Assembly (NCBI GenBank): GCA_001584585.1
Contig: LSYV01000062.1
Span: 359,277-423,276, forward strand
Reading direction: 5' to 3'
DNA: 64,000 bases
Source of the DNA: Gonium pectorale
Taxonomy: Eukaryota > Chlorophyta > Chlorophyceae > Chlamydomonadales > Volvocaceae
The position numbers and the translations under genes are program-made. Numbering within the stretch: the stretch's first letter is position 1; the number at the start of each line of letters is the position of its first letter. The notes beneath the pieces are model-generated. The model was not told the origin of the DNA. It did not search any database and saw nothing but the letters and a program-made list of their open reading frames with translations. Shown piece by piece: positions 22,106 through 35,500 of this stretch.

Positions 22106-25100
22106 ATGAGGCGCGCAGCATTGACGACAATGCGCCCGTGGGTCACTATTAGCCTGTGCGTTGCACTTCAAGCATCAGCGGCCGCATCAGAGCATGCAGT
22201 TACGTACAAAGATGTTCCCCCCGACGTGGCACTGCAAAGTAAAGGTGCGAGGCGTCCGCTCATGGATGGCATCGCAATGGCCGGAACCCTGTGTCTTCCG
22301 TGTCCCAAACAGGCGCTTACGAGCAACTACAGGAGCTGTCAAATCGAGAGTCATTCCTCCAAAGCTTGTTCGGGCGAGACTGCTACTCGCAGGCCCTGTT
22401 GCAGGTTGGTGTGGGTTGGTGCGGCGACGCCTCGTCTCCCGCGCTCGCGCCCTTACTCCGCGAGCCGCGCCAATTCCCTTCCTTCCAGATTGACCGAGAC
22501 TGCAATAGCATGACCACAGAGCAGAAGTACAAGGTGCGTCGCCCAGTGTGCACCTGAGCGCGCTGCACAGCGCCAACGATGCCGTCGGCCCCTCCCACTG
22601 TTGCAAGGAAAGAGCAGACGACCAGAAGCGAGCCTCCACCCCTTGTTTCCTCGCTCCTGCCCGCATGTGCCCGGACCCGCACAGCTGGCACACGCCATGA
22701 ACATGTGCTTCCTGACCAGCAGCGGCCACGCCGGCTACAAGTGCTCGTCGCGCATGGGTCACCGAGAGTGCTCCACCAACATGGACGACCGCGCCTTCAA
22801 CAGCTACAACACATTCTTCGCAAACATACACAGGTAGGTACAGCCGTACGCAAGTGACGCAGGCAGCAAGCCCCGCGCACTCAAGCAGGGGATCGGGCGA
22901 GCACCACAGCCCAGCGCCCTGTGCCCTGTCGCGTTTCAGTAGCGCCCTGTCTTTGAGGCTCAGGACCGAAGCTGTTAGCCGGCTTAGCCCATGGTGATGC
23001 ACGTGCCAAGGGCTGCGCCAGTGCCAGTGCACGTCATGGGCCCCACCTGGCTAGTTCCTACCCCACGTTGTCATGGTGCTGAAGGTTCTGCACATTGTGC
23101 CTGAGCCCGCCCGAAATATGGCCGTGAGTGGTGGCGGCACTCCCTTCCCGCGCTTCCCCCACAGCCTCTGCCTGTACGTCTCCAACCGCAATTTCGAGCG
23201 CCACACCTCGCAGCTCCTCAACAAGCTGTACCAGGGGGCAGGTGGGAGTGCGAGCGGGCGAACTGCTGTTGGCGGCGCCAGTCCGGAATTCTCCCTCTCG
23301 ATGAGAGAAAAAGGGAAGACTGGACTTGGGGCGACGGCGGTGAAGGTGTGCGGTTGCCAGTAGCATGTCGTGCCTTTTCTTACCTGTGCGCTGACCCCTC
23401 TGCCTGGCCCCCCCCCGGGTCTCCCCAGGCGCCGCGCAGGGCCTGCTGGCGGACATGGCGCAGGGACTCGCGGCGCACCAGGCGGAACAGCGGTTGCTCC
23501 AGGACGGCCTGGCCAAGGTACGGCTGGCGCGGCGTGGCGGCGTGGCAGCCGTACAACGGTACAAGGGTCGTACGTAACTGTGCCAATGGATCCTCCGTGG
23601 CAACGGGACCGCTGGCTAATCTCAGATACCCAAGCCAGCAGAGGCAGTTCCTGCACGCTAGCTTATGCACGCGGGCTGTGCTGGTGGAGTAGCCCGCTCG
23701 GTGGCGTTGCCACTGTCGAGCATTTCAAACTGCTTCGGTGCGCTGTTGGTGCTAAGTCGTGGCCGGCTGTTCTAGCGTGTGCGTGGCTCGTGGCTGCCTG
23801 CACGCGCCGCAGATGCGCGACGAGCAGCGGGTGATCGCGGCGGGCATGCGGGAGGGCCTGCAGCAGCTGGGGGCGGTGCAGCTGCAGGCGGCCGCTATCG
23901 AGCTGCAGGTCAACCGCACGCTGGCCATGGAGGTGCGCGCGGGCGGGCGGCGGGCGGGCGTTGTTAGCTCAATACTACAGGCGCGCCCACCCGTGCACAA
24001 CATGTGCTTCTGAGTCTCAGGTGGTACGTCATGTTCTCATGTAGCGCACCACAGGGGATAAAAGAAAGCAGACACGGGAAAACATGGAGACTCCTCGTAG
24101 GCAGGTGGAGCAACCGGGTATATCTCCGCTATCGCAGCTATCATAATCGCCACCATCAAAGCCATGCCGCCCCGCCGCGCCCTAACGCCCGCGCCCACCC
24201 GCAGGAGGAGCTGGCCGCCCGGCAGGGCCGCCTGCTGAGCCGCATGGGCGACCTGGAGGCGCTGGAGGCGCAGCACGCCGCCGCGGCCGGGCAGCAGTGG
24301 CGCGCGGTGCTGGAGGCGGCGTCGCGCGTGGAGGAGCGCCAGGCGGCGCACGGGGCGCTGCAGGCGGCGCTGGCGGAGAAGAGCGCACAGCTGCTGGCGC
24401 ACTCGGGGCAGCTGCAGGGCGCCATGGAGAGCGTGCTGGCGGCGCAGCGGCGGACCAGCGACCTGCTGGGGCGCGTGCTTGGAGGGCACTGGACGCTCAA
24501 GGTCGGTGGCAATGGTGGTGATGGTGGTAATGGTTTCGCTTACAGAGTATAGATGACAGATTACAGGCTCTCCACAGAGATTGCTGCAGCGGCGATGGCG
24601 GTCAACGCATGTGTGTTGTGCCGTTGCGGTATGCCGCGAAGCCGGGAAGCGGGTCGCAAGGCGTGCCGTGGTGGGGGTCGGGGAGGATAGGAGGGGGAGA
24701 GGCGTGTGCGTGGTGCCCGAGCCGCTGTGGGTGCACGGCAGACACACAGCGCGTCGTATGCGTTGTTTCATTTCAACACAGCGCGGGGCTTGCCTCGACT
24801 ACAATAAATAGCAGGCGCGGTCGCCCACGTGCGGTCGTCAAAGGGTTGCCAAGCCGCCTGAAGGTTACCACACCTCGCTTGTGCGATAGTAAAGTTCGGG
24901 TGTGGGCTTGAATGAATCCCTTCATGGATAGGCCTTCAAAAGCCGCATGCAAACGTGTACGGCACCCGGCACAGGACCTGGCCTTCTACCTGGCGGCTGG
25001 GGCGCTGGCGACGTTGCTGACGGGACCGGTCGGCCTGCAGTCTGCGCGGCTGCCTCTGCTGGCGCTGCTCTTCCTCACGGCCTTCTGCGAGCGCCTGCTG

Positions 25101-26404
25101 CGGCAGTACGTCCACTCCTGGGTCCCGCTGCTGGGCGAGACAATGGTGCGTTCCACGGCGCGTTTCGTGCCCTGCTTCCTGCTCGTCCGGCCCATTTGCA
25201 AAGAAATCCTACTTGCGCCCCTCACCAAACTGCATTGCGTAGCCGCTGTAGAGGGTGCAGTCGGCACTCCGCTGTCAATCCGCTCAGTGCTCCAAGGTGA
25301 CCCGTGGGTCGATAAGGACTGGTCTGGTGTCCGCAGGCCATGACGCCCTTCGCCCCGCTCATGTCCGGCGCGGAACAAGCGGGGTGGCTGCTGCGGGCGC
25401 TGAGTGCCTGCGCCGGCGCTGCACTGTTGCGGAGCCGCGCGCTGTCACGGCGGCGGCGCGAGATCGGCGACCGGAGCGCGCTGTGCGCCATCCAACACAG
25501 GCTGGACCAGCTTGCCTCTCAGCAGGCGCTCTTGCTGCAGCAAGTCCTGCTGTGGTCGCCATCTGACGCGATGCTCGCCACTCGACAGTTTGCTGAGACT
25601 GGCACCCCGCTGCAAGCTGGCGGCGGCGTCGACGGGGTAAAAGCCCTGCCCGCCACCGGCGGTTTCGGGCAGGACCTATGGAAGCCCTGGCAGGGTTTAG
25701 GTTATGCAGGCGCCCAGGCGTTGGCGCTCCCGGCAGCGGCCCTGCCGAACCCACTCTGCGCGGGGTCGCCGGTGCCAATGGACGCTGACTACACGGCCAA
25801 GCTCCTGGCAGCCTCGACGCTGGACGCTGCAAGGGCCCGGGGCCCAGCGGGCAGCCACCACCCGTCGGGCCGTGCACCCGCTGCGCCATCGCCGGCAGCG
25901 GCGTGCACTGGGAGGCCGCTCGGGGACCAGCAGTTCGCTGCGCCGGGCACACCGGCACCGCAGGTTGGCGAGATCCGTTCAGTACCTATCTCTTCGCCGA
26001 TTCAGGGGTCGACGGCAGCAATGGCAGCAGCGGCGGCGCTTCCATCACAGGGCGCGCGGGACGCCAGCTTGGGCACGGGCCACGCGGCGCTGGGTGGCAG
26101 CCAGTTGCCAAAGCCGGCTAGCGACGGGCCAGGTGCTGATGCCGGTTGTGCGGAGGCCTTAACGCCGGCGGATGGCTCCTCAGGCCGCCAGCCCCGCAAG
26201 GACCTTAAGCGGCGGCGTGATGCAGGTACGGCACGCTCCTTGCCGTGACCGCGTGCTTGTGCCGTTGATTTTGAAGGCCTCTCAAAAGGTGACCTGCATC
26301 GGGTATTCTCGCGCTTTCCCGCAGGCGACGAGGCGGTGCCTAGCAGTGGCCAGGAGACGCGGAGGCTCCGCCGGAACAGCAGCACCACCGCGGGCTCCCA
26401 TTGA
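22106..26404 (+). CDS. GEX1: GEX1/KAR5/Brambleberry-family nuclear fusion protein
   Basis: Nuclear-envelope protein required for fusion of gamete nuclei in yeast, plants, fish and protists. Eleven exons: 22106-22244, 22313-22404, 22489-22533, 22685-22833, 23165-23241, 23429-23517, 23813-23932, 24205-24501, 24975-25145, 25337-26225, 26325-26404; phases join to about 715 residues. The start MRRAALTTMRPWVTISLCVA is a signal peptide. The Cys-rich domain follows: RDCYSQALLQIDRDCNSMTT, LAHAMNMCFLTSSGHAGYKC, HRECSTNMDDRAFNSYNTFF and IHSLCLYVSNRNFERHTSQL, with the six-Cys spacing of the family. Exons 6-8 are a long Ala/Gln/Glu/Leu coiled coil. Exon 9 holds membrane segments (FYLAAGALATLLTG; LPLLALLFLTAFCERLL) and exon 10 a third (WLLRALSACAGAALL), as expected. 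The Ala/Pro/Gly-rich tail is disordered and ends basic. Gamete-specific expression is inference from the family. Confidence 0.88.
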
Positions 26405-27308
26405 GCGCACAGCTCCGGCACCGCAGCCAAGTGGGGACACAGGGGTGTGTGTCTTAGTTCTGTGCAGCTACTCTGAAGCGGTGATGGCGACCATGCGGCA
26501 ATTTGTGTCATAAGCAAACTTATCATGTTTGTTCATATTGCTACTACCGACCCATGGCCGCATGCTATCGGCATGCAGCGGGTGCCAGCCGCGTCTCAGG
26601 CGCGGCGCCAGTGAGGCTACGCGTTAGCGCCCGTGCGCCACAGGGCTTAGGGTTTAGATTCCGGAGTTGGCCGTCGTGGGTCTCTCTTTCAGGCACAGGC
26701 CGTGGCACCTGCTGCCATGCAGGTGTGTAGTGTCGATGGAGTTGCAACGGCGCCTCGTCTGCACCCTAACAGCACGTATGGAGAGGATGTGCAACTCAAT
26801 GCCGCATTCATCCTCACAGCGTTTGCGCAACAACGCCAAGAAGTTATACCGCGCATTGTACCTTGCCACGGGAGCCGATCGCCCCAGTCATGGCAGTAGG
26901 CTTTTCCCATCTGTTGAGCCCTGCCGACTAGGGGGGGATCAAGTATCCACATGTCTGTCAAGCGCCACATGCTGCAGCCTTGTGCTCCATCATTTGAAAG
27001 TAGCGCTGAAGCCGTGAGGACAGCGTCAGTGCTGATTGCCGGCGTGACGGAAGGGATTCGCACATGCTCCCAGCGGTGTCCTGGCGAAGCGAGGGCCGCA
27101 CATGGTGTCCTGCCATTGCAGCATGACCTTACACAGACGACTTCAGCCATAGCCCGAGTGGCAAAGCTCTCAGACAGTATTCTACAGTTATCATCCACGA
27201 CAAAGCAGCAAGTCAGTGTAAGCCACCTGCGGGAGTCCCGCCGGCCCTGGTAGCACCGCGCGCCTAAGCACGAACCCGGGACAGCGCAATGGGATGCGAC
27301 CGGTCAGC
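26405..27308. other. 3' UTR space between convergent GEX1 and RBMX2 genes
   Basis: No supported exon on either strand. A minus-strand TGTAA at 27129-27133 is placed to end RBMX2. I see no clear plus-strand signal for GEX1 except a TGTAA near 27217. Confidence 0.5.
27129..27133 (-). terminator. Candidate TGTAA poly(A) signal for RBMX2
   Basis: TTACA on the plus strand, 176 bases past the RBMX2 stop codon. Confidence 0.5.
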
Positions 27309-29125
27309 TCAGCGCCCCCGTTCCCGTTCCCGCCCCCTCTCCCAGCTGCGGTCCCTGCCCCGTTCCCGCTCTCCCCGCTCCCTGTCCCGGTCCCGACCGC
27401 GGTCCCGCTCGTCATCGCGCCGCAAGTCCCGCTCCCGCTCCCTGTCCCGTTCCTTGTCCGGCCCACGGCCGCCGTCACGGCCGCCGTCGTGACTCCGGTC
27501 CAGGGGACGGGTCCTGTCCAGGGAGCGCCCGCCCTGACCCCACTCCTCGCGCCCGCGGCTGCGGTCGTCACGGCCGTCGTCGCGTCGGCCTTGTCCCTCT
27601 CCGGGCCGCACATCGCGCGCGTCTCGCCGGTCCCAGTCGCGCCGGCTGTCGCGCGCACTGGCAGGGCCTGGCCCCGCGTCGTCGTCGTGCCGACCCGTGG
27701 GTCGCGACGGCGGGCGCGGTGGGCCAAAGGACGGCCCCTCCGACGGTGGGCGCGGCGGCCCATACGACGGGCCCACTGACGTGCTTCGACCACGTTCCTT
27801 CTCGCGGTCCCTGTTGTGGCCAGGATCAGCGGCATCCCGAGCGCTGCCGGGCCTCCCCCCGTCCCGGCCATTGGCCACGGCGCCACCGCTGGGCCCCGAG
27901 CCGCCCTTCGCAGCGCCCTGTCACGACAGGCGCATGGATCCAAGGGTAAGAGGGAGATTCACAGGCCGAGACGTGAGCCTAACACATACGGGGAAACAAG
28001 TTGCGTATGCAGCCTGACCTTTTTACTGGCTTCCAGCTGCCGTGCCTCCTCCATGATTGCGAATATTGAGCCGGCTTTAGCCCATGGCTCCGCCGCCAGG
28101 CCGCCAGCGCCAGTGCTGCGACCCCCTCCGGCTGCTAAAGGAGGCGGGCTGCGCCCGCGGCCGGAAGGCCCCGCCCCACCTGCACCACACGGCACACAGG
28201 ATAGTAAACACAGTCAAGACAACACGGCTAGAATTACAATATGGTTACCAGAACCGGAACCCATAACAGTAAGTAACGTGTCATCAACCTCAGGAGCCTT
28301 GGCTCCACGGATGTATCACGGCACATTACCGCTGATAGCGCGCATCTGATGCAAGAGCCGGGCGGATAGACGGGGTTCCGAGCGCTAGCCAAAGCTCACC
28401 CGATGCATCGCCGCCACGGCCGCCTCTCTTCTCGCGCTCGTCCCGCTCCTCAGCTGCCGGCTCCTCGTCCTCCTCCACGGCATTAGGGTCTTCACCCTCG
28501 GCCTGCATGACGCCGTTGCGCACGAGTCCGAGTGCGGCGGCGTTAAGCCTGAAGATTAACCGCCCTTGCCCAACACAATGAGTGGAAGCCGCCGCCCTGG
28601 GATTTGCGGACGGCCCTCTTTAGCAAGCCGCCGCAAGATACCTCTGGCTCTTGCCCCATCACCATGGCAGCGCGCACCTCGGCTTTTCGCTTCTTGTAGT
28701 TGTCCACGTGCTCAACGCGGACCTTGCGCTGGGCAACGGTCGCGCCGTTGAGGTTGTCAACCGCCAACACCGTGCTGCGCTGGTCCTCGTAGGCGAGGAA
28801 TGCAAAGCCCTTCGACTTCCCGGTATCCTTGTTGCGGACGAGGTTGACGTCCACAATCTCTCCATATTGCGCGAAGACGCACAACAAGTCCCCCTCCGTC
28901 AGGTCGTAGTCCAGCCCGCCCACGAACACGTACGCCGAGTGCTTGAAGCGCGCGTGCCATGACGCTGAGTCCCCAAGGCCCAGCTCAATCTCCCGCTTGG
29001 TCGCCTTCTGTATATTTTTGATCTGCACACGCGCGGGGCGGGGGGCGGGAACGTGTCGTTCTCCGGGTTCCAACGGCGGCCTTGCAAAGAATGTGCTGCG
29101 CACGCACCTGCGTGAGCGGATTCAT
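27309..29125 (-). CDS. RBMX2: RBMX2/Ist3(Snu17)-type RRM splicing factor
   Basis: RES-complex and activated-spliceosome RNA-binding protein. Five minus-strand exons: 29125-29108 (MNPLTQ), 29022-28678, 28502-28400, 28134-28019, 27917-27309; phases agree, 396 residues. The opening MNPLTQ plus IKNIQKATKREIELGL is typical of the family, as is SWHARFKHSAYVFVGGLDYD. The single RRM shows RNP2-like YVFVGGL and RNP1-like KGFAFLAYED, then RSTVLAVDNLNG and VRVEHVDNYKKRK, matching Ist3/RBMX2 closely. The tail is acidic (AEGEDPNAVEEDEEPAAEER), then carries a conserved-looking helix (SIFAIMEEARQLEASKK), then about 200 residues of Arg/Asp/Glu/Gly repeats, as in animal RBMX2. It diverges from the CPL gene at 29587. 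Confidence 0.9.
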
Positions 29126-29586
29126 GGCGAATAGCTGGTGGTTCTAGCGCAGGGGGTAGAGCATGGGAGGGGTCGAGTCAAAGGCCGGCAAAGCAGCCCT
29201 GAACAGGTCAGCGTCGCTAGAACTATCAATGTGTTGTTAAACGTGTTACGCTGTCTTACTCCTTTCACAATTGCTGTACGGCTGGTCGGGACTGTATAAA
29301 GGCCTAAAGACCGCTCTGACGTTGTTCTCGCGTCTGCCGTCACACAGTACATACATGCAGAGATTCATTGGAAGAGAGGTCACATCGCCGGCCCAGCTTC
29401 TTGCACTTGTTCAATCTGCCTGCTTGGCAGCCTTCCACCTGAACCCACGGCTCACATAGTGGCTTCCCTGTGTCGCCGCCGCTTGCCGCGCCAGCGCACA
29501 ACGCGGCAGCGGCGGCGGCCTTCAAAGCAGCTGCGCGCGCCCCAGACCCAAACCTGCCCCTAGTGCACGCACGCTCCACTCCAAGC
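29126..29586. promoter_or_regulatory. Divergent promoter region, RBMX2/CPL
   Basis: TATAAA at 29295-29300 on the plus strand suggests a start near 29325 for the CPL gene. A short ATG ORF (29355-29459) would then be a uORF or part of an unrecognised first exon. The open frame from about 29470 continues into the CPL exon and could be additional N-terminal coding sequence. Confidence 0.5.
29295..29300 (+). promoter_or_regulatory. TATA box upstream of the CPL-like gene
   Basis: TATAAAGG inside a relatively AT-rich stretch between two divergent genes. Confidence 0.5.
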
Positions 29587-32500
29587 ATGGGGCCAAATTC
29601 ACGGTTAACGGCGTTGTTCTTTGATAAGGACGCCCGGTATCCGTGTCTGTTGAGCCCCTGCAAGGTTTGGGACGATGCGCTGTCCCAGGCGGTTTCGGGC
29701 CCCGAGCTCAAAGTCTACTGCTACTGGTACAACGCGGTCTTGGGCGGGATGCTTGTTGGCTAAATTTTGTGAAGCTTGCGGTCTGGCTTTGTGCTGGTAT
29801 CTTGCATGTTGCCTTTTGTTTGGCGAGACGTGTCGCTCTGCGTTCACTGAGGAACATGACAGCATTCGCATGGTTTGTGCACACGCGTAGGGAAAGCAAA
29901 AAGGTGTCCACCTTGCTTGCGCTTCACATCAGCAGCGGAGGTGAGTCGTCGCTTGGATGGGTAACAGTGGAACGACCGTTCGACGAGTGCACGTTTCGCG
30001 GCAGGCCAAGTCCCCGACCTGAGGCTACTGCCGCTCAACCGCACCAAGGACCCCAGGTTCGCTTGCCGGCTGCCCGTCTTCGCAGCATGCGCGACCTAAC
30101 CTCTCATTACCCGTGCGCAGTGCGTTTGAAAAGTTTGCGGAGGAGCACCAGCATTGCTTGGATAGCCGGAAAGCAATCGTGGTCAAGATCAACGAGACCC
30201 GCGAGCTGTTGCTCGCGCCTGTCTTCTCAATCCAAGGTAATGCCGGCCCATACTGACCGCGATGTCGTCTTGTTCGTCTTACCTACAGAGTTTCTGTTCT
30301 TGTCTTGCCATGTACCTCTTTGCTTGCACCGTTTGGTTCGTTCCCTTGATTCGGACAGGGCACGGTTTGTACGACAGCACGTCAAGGTTTCCCTCCCCGG
30401 GTCTCCTCCATTAGCACTGCCTTACGCACCGGGCAGTTGCATGCAGCGACCAAACGGCTCGTGTTGTGGGGAGTTTCTCGTGTTGGTCTCCCTTCAGTGC
30501 GTGATGTGCGATTATCAGCCCCGAGAAAACAGCGTGGGCGTAGGCGAAATACGCCCGATTCCGCAACAGCTATAATGAATTAGGGCACTGTGTGCCTTCC
30601 GCGACAGACAGTAGGGGCTGCCTGGCGTAGGGTCATTGGGATTGCTCACAATGGGACCATCCATGAGCATTTGCGGAAAGCGACAGTGTTGCTCTTCCCG
30701 CGAAGGGGGGGGATCAGGGGGATTCCTCTGTTGGGAGGTTTTCGCTTGCCTGTGAGACATTCCACTCCCTGTCCTGTCGTTGCCATAGCTCACTTACACC
30801 CCTACACGTCTCCTTGCTGCACCACGTTTCTCGAGGGCACGTGCCCTATCCAAACTGACCCACGGGACTCCTCCACAGTTGCGGCCGGTGTTAGATTCGC
30901 TAACGTTTTCAACCCGGGACCGGGCATGTTTGCATGTTCGCTAGTGTGCATGCAGCATGAACGCCTTAGAACGTACCCTCTCTTCTCATTCCCCGGACCA
31001 CAGATGACGGCACCAAGTGGCCAGTGTTTTGGGGTTACATGCTGTATTTCGGCGTGGCCTCATCAGTATCGCTCATGTTAGACAACAGCCGCATGGCGGT
31101 TGTGCTTGACTTGGACGAAACCCTGCTGGTGGCAAACTCCGCGTCTACGCTCGATTCGAAGATAGAGGCGACCAGGAAGACCAGGTGCGGGGTGCAGGCG
31201 AGCTGGCATGCTGGTGGATGGGACGACGAGCATGATGCACTATAACGACCTCCCAACGGTTATACGCCAAGGGCAGCAAGTTGACACTGAGAGCAAAGCG
31301 CAGACGCAGTGCCACGTAACGAATGAAGAGGCTCACAGCTCTAACAGAAGAACGTTTTGTTTCCGGTGGGCCAGTGGTACTCGCAGCACATACTGTTACC
31401 GTGATTACGCACTCGGATGCAGGCGTCAGGAAAGATGGTTTTAGGTGTACAGAAAAAGCGGGCGGGCATTATCTTGGTGGGCGTCTTCCTAGATCGGCTC
31501 TAACGGCAGAGAAGGCTCCAACGGCAGTGATACCGACCCATGGGTCGGTGGCATCCTCTTGACAGGAAAGGGCTCATCCCTTAGGGCGGCCTGTGGTCGT
31601 CATTGAAGACAAAGCACGGGAATAGCGGTGCAGCTGCAACCCTCGCCAGTGCTACATCCGCAGCTGGAAGTGCTGTACATGTGGGATAGACATCATGCAC
31701 CCTCATACGGCTCGCCCCTAGGCCAAAGCAGAAGGCAAGGGCCTAACGTGCACATGGCATGCCGCTGTGCTTCCTCGCACCAGGCGCCTCAAGGCAGCGG
31801 AGCTGCAGGACCTGCTCAGCAGCGGTGTCACCGCGGACAGCGAGGAGGCTGCGCGCCTGCGCGGCGCTGAGTTGGCTGCGTCCAAGGAAGAGGAGCTGCT
31901 GTCGGCGGACCTAGACCTCCTGCGCCAGTTCGCCAGCACCAACACCATCACCTACAACGGCGTGGCCTACAAGGCCAGGTGAGAAAGGCTCTGGGTGCGA
32001 GGTTCCCAACTACTAGGAGGAGGCATGACGAGCGGGGCCAGGGCGCGCCCATCGCTCTGCGCACTTTCCGCCGTTCCGCACATCGCCTACGCCCTGCTGC
32101 GTCTCCCCCGTGTCCGGTCTGTACACCCACGCATGCAACCTCACGCACACGGTACCTGTTGGGACTCTGTCTGTCCCTTGCCGCCGCCCGTACCTGCGCT
32201 GGCAGGAGCGAGGTGGCGTACCTGGACGACGGCACGGCCGTCAAGCGGCCCGTCATCCGCGTGGACAAGCCGCAGCCGCTCATCTTCACGCGCATCCGGC
32301 CGGAGCAGCGGGAGACGTCCATGATCCTGCGGCCGCGGCCCTTCTGGGAGGAGCTGCGCGGCGTGCTGGCGGGGGACGCGGAGGCCGGGCCGGACGGCAG
32401 GCCCAAGTTGAGGTGCGTGCATGTGGCCGGGTGCGTGCATGTGGCCGGGTGCGCGCGCTGGCGACCGCCGAGCGTACATGGAGGTGCAGCCAACGCGCGG

Positions 32501-35500
32501 ATGTTTTAGCATCGGCGCATAGCAGCTTCCGTACCGCACTCCTCTTTCTTCCGCTGCTGGTCGCTATGCTGGTTGTCTTCTGGGCTGACACGTTTTTGGC
32601 TGCAGGTCCGCGCCACGCGCCGACTCGACGCAGTGGGCCCCAGCTGCTTTGCGCCCGTCTTCCTTTGACACCCCACCGATGTGTGCCTGTGGTGCCCGCC
32701 GCCCCCGCAGGTTCGACGTGTACGTGTGCACGGCTGCCGAGCGGCAGTACGCGCTGGAGGTGTGGCGGCTGCTGGACACGGCCGCAAAGATCATACCCGT
32801 GGAGCAGCGCAGCCGCCGCATCGTCAACGTGTCCGGCAGCCGCAAGAAGCAGCTGCTCAGGTGGGACGCAAATAAGACGGGAGTGATCACAGCTCAATGC
32901 ACAACGCCGGCAGGATTGCTTCTTCTGCTCGGATCGGGCCCGCCGCGTCCTCTCGGACTGTTCGCAATCACCGCAAAAGCTGTACTGCCTTTGTCTGCAA
33001 AGTCCGGCCCTGATGCTTCTTACTTGGAGCGCACTGAATCGCGCGGAATGCCTCCCTGCAGGTCTCTGGGCGTGGCTGAGGCGGCTGGCAACCCGCGGCT
33101 GGACTGGTTTGACCTGCCGGACGATGAGCCGCCCATTCCCCTGGCGGTGGTGCTTGACGACCGCCTTGACGTGTGGGAGGCGGCGTCGCAGCCGGCCATC
33201 CTGCAGGTGGGGAACGCAGTGTGATGGCAAGCTGGCGGCTTGCGGCGTCACGTCCACGACGATACGGTGCATTCCGTAAGACATTGCGCTTGGGCGGTGC
33301 ACCAAGGCTGGCCCTGGCAGCGTCGGTGCGCTGCTTCAAGCGTGCAGCCCCAGAACGACCACGATCTACCGCCCACCCTCCCGGGCCGAACCCCTCCTCC
33401 CGCCGCGCCCCCACCCTCCCTGCAGGTCGTCCCCTGGTACTGGTACCGCGACGAGGGCGCCCGCCTGGTGTCGGGCCCGGGCACGCCCGCCGACCGGCTG
33501 GCCCTGGCGTCCGAGAACGAGATCAAGCGCATGCGCGACGCCGTGCTGATGATGCGCGCCGAGCTTTTCTACGACATCAACGAGCGGCTGCGGCTGCTGG
33601 CGGAGCGGCTCGTGACGGCGGGCGCGCCCGAGGCGGATCAGCAGCGTGATCCGGGGGCGTTGCTGCCGGGGCTCAAGACGGTAGCGGGGGTGCTGAGGGT
33701 GAGTGGCTGGGGGCAGGGGCCTGGCAAGATAGCTTAGGGTCCGGCAACGCTGCCAGCTTCATGGTCCAATATGTGGCATGAGAAGGCCAAGGGTGTATGG
33801 GGTGCGGTGTGACGGCAATTCTCCGCGCGCTGCTCCCTCGCCCGATGCCCTGGCCCGCCTTTAATCGTACATGCTGGAGTGCAAAATTCCGTGCTGTGCC
33901 CACTTCCTGCCTCCCCGGTGTGCAGTCTGGCGGCAACCGGGTCTACCAAATGCCGACGCTCGCCTCAATCGCGGCGCAGTACCGCCTTAATAGCGCCACG
34001 CCGCCGCCCGAGCTCGAGGCCCCGCCGCTGGGAGCGCCGCCGCCGCCGCAGTCGCTGGTGCCGCCCGGCCCTCAGGGCTTCCAGTTCCCGCCCGCTGCGG
34101 GTCCCGCCGGGGGCCCGCCGGCGGCGGCGCCCCTGCTCCTGCCTCTCGGCCCCACGGCTCCGGGACTGGGCAGGCTGTTCCCCTCCGGCGCGGAGGGCGG
34201 CGCGGTGCCCAACGGCGCGGGCCCCAGCACCGCTACTGGGGTGTCGGGGCAGCCGCCACAGGCGCCGCCGCCGCAACAGCAGCAGCAAGCGATCTCGCTG
34301 AAGCCCGTGGACCCGCGCGCCGTGCGACGGGTACGCGAAGGGTGGTTCGAGTCTTTCGTGATTTAGTGAACGCCAGGCGCCCGCGTATACACAATGCCAC
34401 ACCGATAGCTGTGTGTTAAACTGGAGTCCCGGTCTAGCACTTCTCCGCTGGTTTGGAGGAGAACCTGGCTCATTCCGGGCTTGGCTGCCAGACGAGGCCG
34501 CGCTGCTGGATGCCGGTGCGTTCTCGCCGCATCTATGTCCTATAACCTCCTTGTTTCACAGCTGTCATCAGGGTTGTACTAAGTTGTACCTCACGGTGCT
34601 GCACCTTTACCCCCCCCCCCCCCAGGCAGCAGCGGGGCAGCGGGCTGCCGCCGGCGCGAGCACACCCCGACCTCCCACCGGAGCCGTGCTGCAGCCGCCG
34701 CCGGGTGCGCCCGCGCCGCAGGGCTTCACAGGGCCGGGGCCACAGCAGCAGGTCCTGCCGCCGTTTGGCGGGCCGCAGCTCGCCGGCCCGCCACCGGTGG
34801 CTGCGGCGGAGCCGCCGCGGCGGCGCGCGATGGCCGCGCCGCTGGACCCCAGCAAGTGGAGCATTGAGGCTCTGGAGAACGGCCCTCCTGCGCAGCAGAC
34901 CCTCGCAGAGCAACCTCCTCCTCCTCAGCAGCAGCAGCACGTCTATATCCTGCATCCACAACAGCCGCCGCTGCAGCCTCAGCCGCACCTCGAGCTGCAG
35001 GGGCCGGGCTCGGGCCTGGCCGCCTCGGCCAACGGTGACCCGCGGGCGGGCGCCGCTNNNNNNNNNNNNNNNNNNNNCTCCCTGTGTGCCTGCCTCCACG
35101 CTCGCCGCGGGCCCACGCCAGGTCCGGCCAGGGCGCGGACAGGCCGAGCGCCCGCAGCGGTGGTGGTGCCGCGCCCATGGAGGTAGAGAAACCGGCGGCG
35201 AAGCCGGAGCTTGAGGTTGCCCAGGCGCCGCCTGGCGAGGAGTCAGTCGCAGGGGAGAGGTCTGCAGCACCTTCCAAGCAGGAGCCCGCAGTCCCTGACG
35301 TCAAGGTGGAGGGCGCACGGGAAGCCAAGCAAAAGGCCGGGGAGGACATCAAACGTGAGGGCTCCGCGCCGGGCACCAGTGATGGCGCCAAGGCGGAGCA
35401 GCCGGGCTCGGCAGCGGCAGGGCCGGGGCCGGCGGAGCGTGCAGGCCCGGGAGCCGCCCCCGGTGCTGTGCCGGCGCCGGCTGCGCCACAGCAGTCGTCT

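Noticed and set aside
26645..26660. TTAGGGTTTAG-like telomere word
   Set aside because: Single occurrence without an array.
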